Shown here: in pieces, positions 1-5,692 of the stretch
How the letters are laid out: each line of letters begins with the position of its first letter
How positions within the stretch are numbered: position 1 is the first letter of the stretch
NCBI GenBank assembly: GCA_002067265.1
Contig: MVQW01000169.1
Span: 1 to 7,751 of the forward strand
From: Methanomethylovorans sp. PtaU1.Bin073
GTDB taxonomy: Archaea > Halobacteriota > Methanosarcinia > Methanosarcinales > Methanosarcinaceae
DNA length: 7,751 bases
Direction: 5' to 3'
Notes under the pieces: model-generated
The model's input: the letters and a program-made list of their open reading frames with translations, nothing else
The model's database searches: none
Told to the model about the DNA's origin: nothing
Program-made: the position numbers and the translations under genes

Positions 1-87
1 AGCGATAGTCTGAGATCAGTAATACAGTTGGCTCAATGTATTCGTGAATGTTAAAATCTTTTTCTATAAAAGAAGGTAGAATAGTGA

Positions 88-339
88 AACAGAGGCATTT
101 TCAGTGGAGTTGCAAAAGGCTAGGTAACAGCAATTGTCGGTCTGACATGATCAGACAAGTCAACTCTTCTTGCTCTCTTAGCAGATCAGCGGCTGGTTGT
201 TAAAAAGAGTGTGGTGCCAAAACTTTTAAAAACTACAGAGGATGAAAAAAGTACCTGAAAACCTCGAAAAAGTAGACCGCAAAATTACTTTTCTTCGGAA
301 CAGTTGAGAAAATGTGAAGACATCGGCCTAATAAATCTT
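88..339 (+). pseudogene. Decayed P-loop protein, possibly nucleoside-monophosphate-kinase-like
   Basis: One reading frame here looks like protein but is broken by stops at 121, 148 and 256, and closes with stops at 340 and 346. Around base 130-180 it reads TAIVGLT*SDKSTLLALLAD, which is a Walker A loop (GxTGSGKST) if the stop codon TGA was once GGA and the Asp codon a Gly codon. After the loop come VVKK, a TTEDE stretch, and YFSSEQLRK-like text at about 283-312. The order is reminiscent of guanylate-kinase-like folds (P-loop, then a TTR-type segment, then an F-s-e-e-f segment). This is pattern reading only: no start codon, no ribosome site and no intact domain are visible. It could be chance similarity. 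The upstream 1-54 stretch is open to a TAA at 52 and could be the tail of another gene, but it is too short to judge. Confidence 0.25.
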
Positions 340-507
340 TGAGTGTAGCTAATAAAATCTCAATATAACCTACATTGATAGCAAATTATTATCAGCTTCA
401 GTATTTTTTCTATGTGATTGAAAGTAACCTTAAAATTGCATTTTATTCCAGAATGTGAAGTTCCATCATAGATAATTTGATATTTCTGCTATCTTGGAAG
501 TTCAAAT

Positions 508-521
508 AGAAAAATTTATAA
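508..521 (+). promoter_or_regulatory. Candidate archaeal promoter (BRE + TATA box) of putP
   Basis: An A-rich stretch (GAAAAA, BRE-like) runs directly into ATTTATAA, a good match to the archaeal TATA box. A start about 25 bases downstream would give a leader of roughly 45 bases before the preferred putP start at 589. Other AT-rich stretches nearby could also serve, so this is the best candidate rather than a certain site. Confidence 0.4.
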
Positions 522-573
522 CACTGATAATGAAAACTGTCCCCCAATACGAATTCATAGAATAATGTATACA

Positions 574-577
574 GGAG
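574..577 (+). promoter_or_regulatory. Ribosome binding site deciding the putP start
   Basis: GGAG, inside AGGAGATC, lies 11 bases before the ATG at 589. It sits inside the reading frame that begins at the ATG at 565, which itself has no Shine-Dalgarno sequence. The site therefore favours 589 as the true start. Confidence 0.55.
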
Positions 578-588
578 ATCATATATTC

Positions 589-2079
589 ATGGAAACCATA
601 TCTGGAAATCATAGTATTGCTATCGTAATCATGTTATATCTGCTTTTTATGCTAGCGATTGGTTTTTACTACTATAAAAGGAATGAGGACCTGTCCGATT
701 ACATTCTTGGTGGCAGGAAACTGAACAAATGGGTAACTGCTTTAAGTTCCCAGGCATCTGATATGAGCGGTTGGCTTCTTCTGGGATTACCCGGTTATGC
801 GTATCTTTCAGGGATGGAAGCGGCATGGATTGCCCTTGGTCTTGGTATTGGAACGTATCTTAACTGGAAGTTCATTGCCAAGAGGCTTCGCAAATATACA
901 AAAGAAGCAGGTGATGCAATCACCATTCCAATGTATTTAGAAAACCGTTTCCACGATAAGAGCAGGTTGCTAAGAACAATCTCTGCCCTTTTTATACTTA
1001 TATTCTTCCTCTTCTACACATCCTCCGGTTTTGTTGCTGGTGGCAAGCTGTTCAGCACAGTATTTGGGCTCGAATATGTCACCGCACTTACTATAGGAGT
1101 ATTTGTAATTATTTCATATACTTTTATGGGAGGATTCATGGCAGTCTGCTGGACCGACTTTTTCCAGGGTATGCTCATGATTTTCGCTATTACAGCAGTA
1201 CCTCTGGCAGCCATAAATAAACTTGGGGGTATCTCATCAACAACTGATCTTATAAGGACTATCGACCCACATCTCCTCAGCCCATTCACCGGTTCTGATG
1301 GAACTCTGATTCCATTAATGACAGTAATATCCCTTATGGCATGGGGGTTAGGTTATTTCGGACAACCGCACATCCTTGTACGTTTTATGGCAATCAATAA
1401 CCCCGAAGAGATAAAACAATCCCGTGCGATAGCCATGATATGGGTTATCATCTCCCTAGCATTTGCAGTGCTCGTAGGTCTTGTGGGAAGAGCTTATGTT
1501 TCCGATTTCCTTGCAGAAACTACAAGTGAAACAGTGTTCATGGTAATGGTTAACAGCCTATTTAATCCGCTAGTTGCAGGAATAATGATGGCGGCTATCC
1601 TAGCAGCTATAATGAGCACCGCTGATTCCCAACTGCTGGTAGCAGCATCTGCTTTTACAGAAGATATATACACATTGGTCTTCAAGTCAAACGCCAGTCA
1701 GAAAGAACTTGTTTGGATGGGACGTTTCACTGTTGTTGGCATCTCTCTTCTTGCCTACTACTTTGCACTCGATCCTGATAGTTCTGTGCTTGACCTTGTA
1801 GCTTATGCATGGGCAGGATTCGGTGCAGCTTTTGGACCCGTAATCGTTTTTTCACTATTCTCAAAGAAAATGACGCGCAATGCAGCTCTTGTAGGAATGC
1901 TCATCGGTGGTATCACGGTCATCATCTGGAAACAGCTTTCTGGAGGGATCTTTGACCTATATGAAATCGTACCGGGATTCATGCTTTCCAGTATTGCTAT
2001 CTTATTGATTACCAGATTTGGCGAGGGGCCGGGAAAAGAAATTCAGGAAGAGTATAAGAAAGTTCGGATGTCACTCTGA
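589..2079 (+). CDS. putP: Sodium/proline symporter PutP (SSS family)
   Basis: An inner-membrane carrier of the solute:sodium symporter family that takes up L-proline with Na+. The 496-residue product is close to bacterial PutP (about 500 residues) and very similar along its whole length. Visible family signatures, numbered from the 589 start: ILGGR near 39-43, then ASDMSGW at 56-62, containing the Asp and Ser that bind Na+ in E. coli PutP (Asp55, Ser57); GWGLGYFGQPHIL in the middle; AAIMSTADSQLL, whose Ser343-Thr344 match the Na+ ligands Ser340-Thr341 of E. coli; then YAWAGFGAAFGP and VWKQ-type segments. About 13 hydrophobic membrane spans are evident. An in-frame ATG at 565 would add 8 residues, but the GGAG at 574-577 supports 589. 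It appears to be transcribed alone, with a T-rich terminator after the stop. Proline is a compatible solute or nutrient; which role applies here cannot be seen. Very close resemblance to bacterial PutP suggests an old acquisition from bacteria. Confidence 0.96.
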   Translation: METISGNHSIAIVIMLYLLFMLAIGFYYYKRNEDLSDYILGGRKLNKWVTALSSQASDMSGWLLLGLPGYAYLSGMEAAWIALGLGIGTYLNWKFIAKRLRKYTKEAGDAITIPMYLENRFHDKSRLLRTISALFILIFFLFYTSSGFVAGGKLFSTVFGLEYVTALTIGVFVIISYTFMGGFMAVCWTDFFQGMLMIFAITAVPLAAINKLGGISSTTDLIRTIDPHLLSPFTGSDGTLIPLMTVISLMAWGLGYFGQPHILVRFMAINNPEEIKQSRAIAMIWVIISLAFAVLVGLVGRAYVSDFLAETTSETVFMVMVNSLFNPLVAGIMMAAILAAIMSTADSQLLVAASAFTEDIYTLVFKSNASQKELVWMGRFTVVGISLLAYYFALDPDSSVLDLVAYAWAGFGAAFGPVIVFSLFSKKMTRNAALVGMLIGGITVIIWKQLSGGIFDLYEIVPGFMLSSIAILLITRFGEGPGKEIQEEYKKVRMSL

Positions 2080-2080
2080 A

Positions 2081-2110
2081 CTTCTTTTTTTCTTATTCTG
2101 TTTATTCAGG
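2081..2110 (+). terminator. T-rich terminator of putP
   Basis: Right after the putP stop codon there is a pyrimidine-rich stretch with seven consecutive T (2085-2091), then TCTTATTCTGTTTATT. Oligo-T tracts without a strong hairpin are typical archaeal intrinsic terminators. Confidence 0.6.
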
Positions 2111-2198
2111 GTATTAATGAAGAACGTAAAACGATAGTATCCACACTTCAGAATTATTTAAAAAAGCTAAAAAAGTGGTCACAAGGTTTGATCTGCAA

Positions 2199-2262
2199 CA
2201 ATGAAGTTTGTTACGGGATCGAATCTTACTCCGTCCTGAATTTGCTTCATTCTTCAGCCTAC
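2199..2262. repeat. Tandem repeat, copy 1 (68-bp period, dyad-symmetric)
   Basis: This copy and the one starting at 2267 share 50 of 52 bases over their first part; the two mismatches are adjacent (GA at 2221-2222 versus AG at 2289-2290). A less similar tail ends in AGCYTAC. The core begins AATGAAG and ends CTTCAT, so its ends can pair (ATGAAG with CTTCAT), and ACGG (2213-2216) can pair with CCGT (2231-2234) further in. On the minus strand the copy also reads as an open 23-codon stretch starting MKQIQDGVR. Function unknown. Confidence 0.9.
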
Positions 2263-2266
2263 GCGC

Positions 2267-2330
2267 CAATGAAGTTTGTTACGGGATCAGATCTTACTCC
2301 GTCCTGAATTTGCTTCATCTTACAGCTTAC
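2267..2330. repeat. Tandem repeat, copy 2 (68-bp period, dyad-symmetric)
   Basis: Second copy of the unit at 2199-2262, separated from it by only GCGC (2263-2266). Both arms of the dyad (ATGAAG at 2269-2274, CTTCAT at 2313-2318) are intact. The minus strand reads MKQIQDGVR followed by SDPVTNFIGA and a stop at 2259-2261. No further copy was seen in the window. Confidence 0.9.
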
Positions 2331-2568
2331 TTCCTTATGACCAATTTACAATATCCAAGTTATTGTATAAATCATTGACGGTCATATTACTAACAGTTAT
2401 AAAAAAGAGTGAATTCAAAAATCAAAATCATGCCTCAGCATTTCATATTTCTAATGTCTTTCAAGTTTTAGATAAGAAAAATGCTTCCAATGATTAATAG
2501 ATTCTGAATAACATTGATCTTAGAATGAATTCTTTAGCATTACCGTTATCCAGCTAGAAATGGTTTTA
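2331..2568. other. AT-rich spacer without recognisable gene
   Basis: No ORF with a ribosome site or recognisable protein pattern was found on either strand. It contains a short palindrome AGAATGAATTCT (2522-2533). With the stretch from 2111 and the repeats it makes up the 511-bp gap between the putP and homospermidine synthase stop codons. Because those two genes converge, the gap need not hold a promoter. Confidence 0.5.
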
Positions 2569-2591
2569 ATCCTAAGACAGAATCTTAGGAT
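2569..2591 (-). terminator. Hairpin at the 3' end of the homospermidine synthase gene
   Basis: ATCCTAAGA (2569-2577) and TCTTAGGAT (2583-2591) form a perfect 9-bp stem with a 5-base loop. On the minus strand the stem begins at the last base of the synthase stop codon TGA (2593-2591). The following minus-strand bases are ATTAAAACC, only weakly T-rich, so it may act as a transcript-end stabiliser or processing signal rather than a classic terminator. Confidence 0.45.
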
Positions 2592-4039
2592 CAACCTATA
2601 AAAAGGAAATTTTCGAATTGCCAGGGATCTGGATCATGATTTACAGCTGGATTTTCTTTGAAAAAGATCTTCCGATTTTTAAGCGGTGTCCAGTCCGAAG
2701 GTGTGGAAATAAATTTCCCAAGATATGGTCTGGCAATATCCAGAACAAAATCATGAGGCAAGTCCTCAGGTGTTTTAATGCCTTCTCTGGGATTTTCAAG
2801 CATCCAGAGTACAGCAGCAACAATGCCTGCAGCTACCTGAAGAGTAGTAGCATTTTGACCGGGAGCAAGGGACCTGGCCTCGTCAATGCCCAATGAGCTC
2901 CCAGTCCACCAGGATTTGTAAGAATGACCCATCAGGAGTGCCCCCATTATATCCTCGCCGGATATGATTTCATTTGTCATGATCCTGAGTCTGGGCTGAA
3001 GTTCATAATTCCGGCTTCTTAATTCATAAAGAGAGGAAAGTGTATCATGGCAGGGCATATACGCATAATGTACTGTAGGCCGATAGATCGCATTGCCGTC
3101 TTCCCAAACAGTTAACAGTTGTGAAAGGCCATATGTTTCCCCATGACGGATAACCATACCTACAATTTCTTCATCTGGTATCCACGATCTGACCCACGTA
3201 TTAATGCCCATTTGAGGCAAGAAAATCATATTTTTCGGTCCGTATGGCGGCATATGCGCCAGATATGGCAATTTGCCTTCATGCGTCCCCCACCCAATTT
3301 CAACCGGAGCTGTCCCTTCTTCTCTCAATCCTTCTATGCTCCAAGTCCCAACAAATTCATTTACTTCCTTTGGTCTGCTGGCAATTTGAGTATCTCTCTC
3401 ACTACAATGGATCACTTTGACTCCCAGTTTTTGAGCTAAAAGGGCAAAATCCCTGTTTTTTGCGAGATGAACTATTTCTTGTTCGTCCTTAGGAGACACT
3501 TTCTTGTCAGCACAGGTGCGGGCGGCAATATCCAGCAAGCCCTGCTTTACAAAGTGAGTAATCAGACCAGGATTTGCGCCATGGTCAACAACAGCAGTCG
3601 GTGCATCTTTCCAATCGCGGGAAAGTTCAAGTAACTTCATTTGCCGTAAATAAAGCGATTTTTCCAATAAACTTCTAGTCAAAAATCCCTCAGTAGGATC
3701 CCATACCTCAACCGAAGTATTAACATACAATACATTGTGGTCATGACACCATTTAATGATGTCATTGGCATCGATATTCCATGCCAGATCAATGAGCAAT
3801 CCTCCATTTCCCAGATATTGCGATAAAATTTGATCCAGATTTTTCGGGGTGATCTTTTCACAGATATATCTTAGTCCTTGATTGGTATATTTTTTAAGAG
3901 ATCTTGATTTGTCTACAAAATCAATTAAAGTAATGTTTTCGAGCGGAATATCGAGTTTTTCCATTAAAAGGGGCAGAGTGCATTGTGAAACTGAGCCATA
4001 GCCGATAATGACGATTTTATTGGAAAAATGTTTTTTCAT
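2591..4039 (-). CDS. hss: Homospermidine synthase, bacterial type
   Basis: A cytosolic NAD+-dependent enzyme that makes the polyamine sym-homospermidine from putrescine (two putrescines, or putrescine plus spermidine), EC 2.5.1.44. The 482-residue product matches the length of the bacterial family (about 475-480) and not the deoxyhypusine-synthase-derived plant enzyme. The N-terminal Rossmann fold is visible as VIIGYGSVSQ (10-19) with an acidic IDF at 39-41. Then come LLIDLAWN (81-88), NTSVEVWDP (107-115), and VDHGANPGL (151-159), all typical of the saccharopine-dehydrogenase-like HSS fold. TWSIEGLREEG (232-242) followed by GWGTHEG holds Trp233 and Glu241, in the place of the active-site Trp and Glu described for the Blastochloris viridis enzyme. 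No good Shine-Dalgarno precedes the ATG at 4039, but the ATG overlaps the stop of the small ORF upstream (ATGA), suggesting translational coupling. The gene is presumably transcribed from a TATA box near 4241-4250. It converges on putP. Confidence 0.93.
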   Translation of the reverse strand: MKKHFSNKIVIIGYGSVSQCTLPLLMEKLDIPLENITLIDFVDKSRSLKKYTNQGLRYICEKITPKNLDQILSQYLGNGGLLIDLAWNIDANDIIKWCHDHNVLYVNTSVEVWDPTEGFLTRSLLEKSLYLRQMKLLELSRDWKDAPTAVVDHGANPGLITHFVKQGLLDIAARTCADKKVSPKDEQEIVHLAKNRDFALLAQKLGVKVIHCSERDTQIASRPKEVNEFVGTWSIEGLREEGTAPVEIGWGTHEGKLPYLAHMPPYGPKNMIFLPQMGINTWVRSWIPDEEIVGMVIRHGETYGLSQLLTVWEDGNAIYRPTVHYAYMPCHDTLSSLYELRSRNYELQPRLRIMTNEIISGEDIMGALLMGHSYKSWWTGSSLGIDEARSLAPGQNATTLQVAAGIVAAVLWMLENPREGIKTPEDLPHDFVLDIARPYLGKFISTPSDWTPLKNRKIFFKENPAVNHDPDPWQFENFLFIG

Positions 4040-4191
4040 AACTTTCGTAAACGTAAGGCATGGATATAACTTTTCTCATATAACTTTCCGTAATAATCCA
4101 ACATGAGTTTTTCAATACCATCATTAGAATTGACGAAAAGGCAGTAATCATCCATATTCCCAAAAACGAAGTAAACTTTAAATAAGAACAT
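4036..4191 (-). CDS. Small hypothetical protein (51 aa) overlapping the hss start
   Basis: An ATG at 4191 opens a 51-codon frame that stops with TGA at 4038-4036. That stop shares ATGA with the hss start codon, a typical overlap for translationally coupled genes. The protein begins MFLFKVYFVFGNMDDYCLFV, continues with an acidic to neutral part, and ends in a basic tail HALRLRKL. I do not recognise a family. Support for a real gene: the exact ATGA overlap, the mixed and protein-like composition, and the lack of any other Shine-Dalgarno for hss. Against: it has no clear ribosome site of its own, and its length is within what chance allows in AT-rich DNA. It could be a leader peptide controlling hss, a small partner protein, or a remnant of a longer gene. 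An inner ATG at about 4155 would give a 39-residue version. Confidence 0.45.
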   Translation of the reverse strand: MFLFKVYFVFGNMDDYCLFVNSNDGIEKLMLDYYGKLYEKSYIHALRLRKL

Positions 4192-4240
4192 ATTTCGTAA
4201 AAATATATCATTTTACTCATTCAGATTGGACTTTTGAATT

Positions 4241-4250
4241 CATTTATAAG
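4241..4250 (-). promoter_or_regulatory. Candidate TATA box, probably of the small ORF-hss unit (possibly bidirectional)
   Basis: Minus strand CTTATAAATG, preceded by purine-rich GAAAGCA (BRE-like). A start about 25 bases downstream, near 4218, would leave a leader of roughly 27 bases to the small ORF at 4191. Read on the plus strand the same bases give TTTATAAG, so they could also serve the divergent PAS gene. Minus-strand ATGATATATTTTT around 4199-4211 is an alternative but lies very close to the small ORF start. Confidence 0.4.
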
Positions 4251-4330
4251 TGCTTTCTTCTGAATCTATGTTTTCAAAGATAATAAGTAGCATGAGGTAA
4301 CATAAGAAATTTGATAGTTAGTAATACTAA

Positions 4331-4723
4331 ATGAATGAAAAAGTAGGGGGCTTTAATATTTCTCTCGAAGATAAGAAGGTAACAGATAATTCTTTTGATA
4401 TCGCATATAGAAAAAATCTTCAGGCAGATAAACTTGAATTCATGAGCCCGATGATAGAAAAGATTGCTAGTTCCTCTGCCCAAGAGATGATCGCAATGGG
4501 TAGCATCAGTAGGTCTGGGGATCTCATTCATCCTGATGACCTTCCTCTCGTTACTGCGGCATTTGCTCATGCAATGGATATTGGTTTCGGTACATTGGAG
4601 TACCGGTTCAAACATAAAGACGGTAAATACTGCTGGTTTGCCGATCACTTTACGATCATCAAGGATCAAAAAGGAAAGCCACTCTTCAGCGAAGGGATCA
4701 TGCGCGATATTACCAAGATTTAA
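4331..4723 (+). CDS. Single PAS-domain protein, probably a truncated sensor
   Basis: A 130-residue soluble protein that is essentially one PAS sensory domain of the PAS_3 type. Visible marks: AYRKNLQADKLEFMSP (25-40), IHPDDLP (66-72), then the C-terminal strands YRFKHKDGKYCWF (91-103) and EGIMRDITK (121-129), the usual PAS/PAC end. In full-length methanogen sensors this end leads into a coiled linker and further PAS or histidine kinase domains; here there is none. The frame after the TAA at 4721 reads KEE, stop, VQK, stop, which looks like the start of that linker broken by point mutations. The middle (residues 46-64) also fits the family poorly, and no Shine-Dalgarno precedes the ATG. It may therefore be a decaying remnant of a sensor kinase, though a functional stand-alone PAS protein is possible. 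Its ligand cannot be inferred. The divergent neighbour is the small ORF-hss unit. Confidence 0.65.
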   Translation: MNEKVGGFNISLEDKKVTDNSFDIAYRKNLQADKLEFMSPMIEKIASSSAQEMIAMGSISRSGDLIHPDDLPLVTAAFAHAMDIGFGTLEYRFKHKDGKYCWFADHFTIIKDQKGKPLFSEGIMRDITKI

Positions 4724-4817
4724 AAAGAAGAATAAGTTCAAAAATAGTAGCTTTTCAGACCAGAGATGGGGATGATAAAGCCTGCAAAACTTGAGTTATT
4801 AGGTAATCAAGATATCC

Positions 4818-4843
4818 AATGTTATAAAATAATGTTATAAAAA
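4818..4843. repeat. 13-bp tandem duplication in an AT-rich spacer
   Basis: AATGTTATAAAAT at 4818-4830 is followed directly by AATGTTATAAAAA at 4831-4843, a tandem pair with one mismatch. On the minus strand it supplies T-rich sequence just after the hairpin at 4845-4860, so it may form the tail of the terminator for the dehydrogenase gene. A TATA-like role on the plus strand is unlikely because no plus-strand gene follows. Confidence 0.7.
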
Positions 4844-4844
4844 T

Positions 4845-4860
4845 AGAGTCTATTGACTCT
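4845..4860. terminator. Bidirectional hairpin terminator between PAS gene and dehydrogenase gene
   Basis: AGAGTC (4845-4850) and GACTCT (4855-4860) form a 6-bp stem with the loop TATT. On the plus strand it is followed by TTTTCATCTGTCTATTT, and on the minus strand by ATTTTTATAACATTATTTTA. It lies between two convergent genes and is placed to end both transcripts. Confidence 0.55.
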
Positions 4861-4887
4861 TTTCATCTGTCTATTTGATTTGCATCA

Positions 4888-5646
4888 TTAAACAGCAGTA
4901 TATCCGCCGTCAACTGTTAAGATGGCTCCGGTCACATATGAGGCTTCATCGCTTGCTAAGAAGATAGCAGCCGGATTTAATTCCCCTTCTTTTCCATATC
5001 TTCCCATTGGAACCGTAGCTTTCATATAATTTGTAAATGCCTCGGTTTTTAAGGTATCAATGGTCAATTCCGTCGCAAAATATCCAGGGCATATTGCATT
5101 ACATGTAATGTTATATTTAGCAAGTTCTGCTGCAACAGCTCTGGTAAAATTTACTACTCCACCTTTAGATGAATGGTAGGCAACAGTATCTATAGCCGTA
5201 TTTCCCACAAGCCCATACATAGAAGCGATATTAATGATTCTGCCATACTTCTTTTCAACCATGTATTTTGCAAATGCTCGTGTCACTTTAAATACACTGG
5301 TCATATCTGTATCGACTGTAAAATCCCATTCTTCATCAGTCATGTTCAGCACGCCAGCATTTTTAGCTGATCCGGCACAGTTAACTAAAATATCTACCTT
5401 GCCATACTCTTTAATTGCTGCTTCTGCAGCTTTATTCACCTGGTCTGTATTTGTCACATCACACTGGACAGGCAAGCATTTGACACCCAAACTTCTAATC
5501 TCTTCAGCTACCTTTTCCAGTTTATCTAATCTCCTGGCCATTATGACCAGATCAGCTCCCTGTCCGGCAAAACCTTTTGCCATCTGCACACCCAAACCAG
5601 AAGAACCACCTGTAACTACAGCAACACGTCCTTTTAAGCTAAACAC
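4888..5646 (-). CDS. Short-chain dehydrogenase/reductase, gluconate 5-dehydrogenase/FabG-like
   Basis: A cytosolic NAD(P)-dependent oxidoreductase of the classical SDR family; 252 residues is the usual length. The Rossmann loop TGGSSGLG is at 12-19, NCAG at 89-92, the catalytic Ser142 in IASMYG and Tyr157/Lys161 in YHSSK, then the CPGYFATE segment at 186-193 and the C-terminal VTGAILTVDGGYTAV. Arg38-Arg39 after the second strand suggest NADP(H) preference. The fourth member of the usual Asn-Ser-Tyr-Lys tetrad seems to be Asp114 (VDTDMTSVF instead of NLTSVF). The overall pattern most resembles gluconate 5-dehydrogenase-like or 3-oxoacyl-ACP-reductase-like SDRs of Clostridia and relatives; the actual substrate cannot be read from sequence. 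Archaea do not use ACP-dependent fatty acid synthesis, so a FabG role is unlikely. The start is GTG, chosen because GGAGGAG lies 5 bases upstream. The gene has its own TATA box and appears monocistronic. A bacterial origin is plausible. Confidence 0.9.
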   Translation of the reverse strand: MFSLKGRVAVVTGGSSGLGVQMAKGFAGQGADLVIMARRLDKLEKVAEEIRSLGVKCLPVQCDVTNTDQVNKAAEAAIKEYGKVDILVNCAGSAKNAGVLNMTDEEWDFTVDTDMTSVFKVTRAFAKYMVEKKYGRIINIASMYGLVGNTAIDTVAYHSSKGGVVNFTRAVAAELAKYNITCNAICPGYFATELTIDTLKTEAFTNYMKATVPMGRYGKEGELNPAAIFLASDEASYVTGAILTVDGGYTAV

Positions 5647-5651
5647 GATTA

Positions 5652-5658
5652 CTCCTCC
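5652..5658 (-). promoter_or_regulatory. Strong Shine-Dalgarno fixing the GTG start of the dehydrogenase
   Basis: Minus strand GGAGGAG, 5 bases (TAATC) before GTG at 5646. It is the strongest ribosome site in the window and justifies the non-ATG start. Confidence 0.85.
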
Positions 5659-5680
5659 ATAAATAAATTAGACTTTCTAA

Positions 5681-5692
5681 CATATTTATATC
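5681..5692 (-). promoter_or_regulatory. TATA box of the dehydrogenase gene
   Basis: Minus strand GATATAAATATG with an A-rich BRE-like CAAAAGAA just upstream. A start about 25 bases downstream falls near 5661, giving a short leader that still includes the GGAGGAG site. Position and sequence fit an archaeal promoter well. Confidence 0.55.

Larger units (their letters stand above)
340..588. other. AT-rich spacer upstream of putP
   Basis: No coding pattern stands out in either strand. The stretch is AT-rich and carries the putP promoter candidate (508-521) and ribosome site (574-577). Read in the frame of the decayed P-loop protein it has further stops at 397, 400 and 472, so any relic of that protein cannot be followed confidently beyond about 340. 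Confidence 0.5.

Noticed and set aside
242..307. 21-codon ORF starting MKKVPENLEK
   Set aside because: Very short, without a ribosome site, and overlapping the more suggestive P-loop frame.
565..588. Upstream ATG of putP adding eight residues
   Set aside because: It has no Shine-Dalgarno, and the GGAG lies between it and the ATG at 589, so the extension is unlikely.
2199..2330. Possible CRISPR array
   Set aside because: Only two units, almost directly abutting and with no unique spacers of regular length; no cas genes in the window.
2276..2497. 73-codon plus-strand frame starting with TTG inside repeat copy 2
   Set aside because: No ribosome site, the start lies in the repeat, the composition is unconvincing, and no family pattern is visible.
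4017..4220. 67-codon minus-strand frame overlapping the small ORF and the hss start
   Set aside because: It runs in a different frame from both, ends inside hss, and has less convincing composition than the 51-codon frame that ends in ATGA.
4274..4741. 155-codon minus-strand frame opposite the PAS gene
   Set aside because: It is the antisense shadow of a frame with clear PAS motifs, and its own text shows no domain pattern.
5234..5662. 142-codon plus-strand frame opposite the dehydrogenase
   Set aside because: Antisense shadow: the minus-strand product has all SDR motifs, a strong ribosome site and a promoter.
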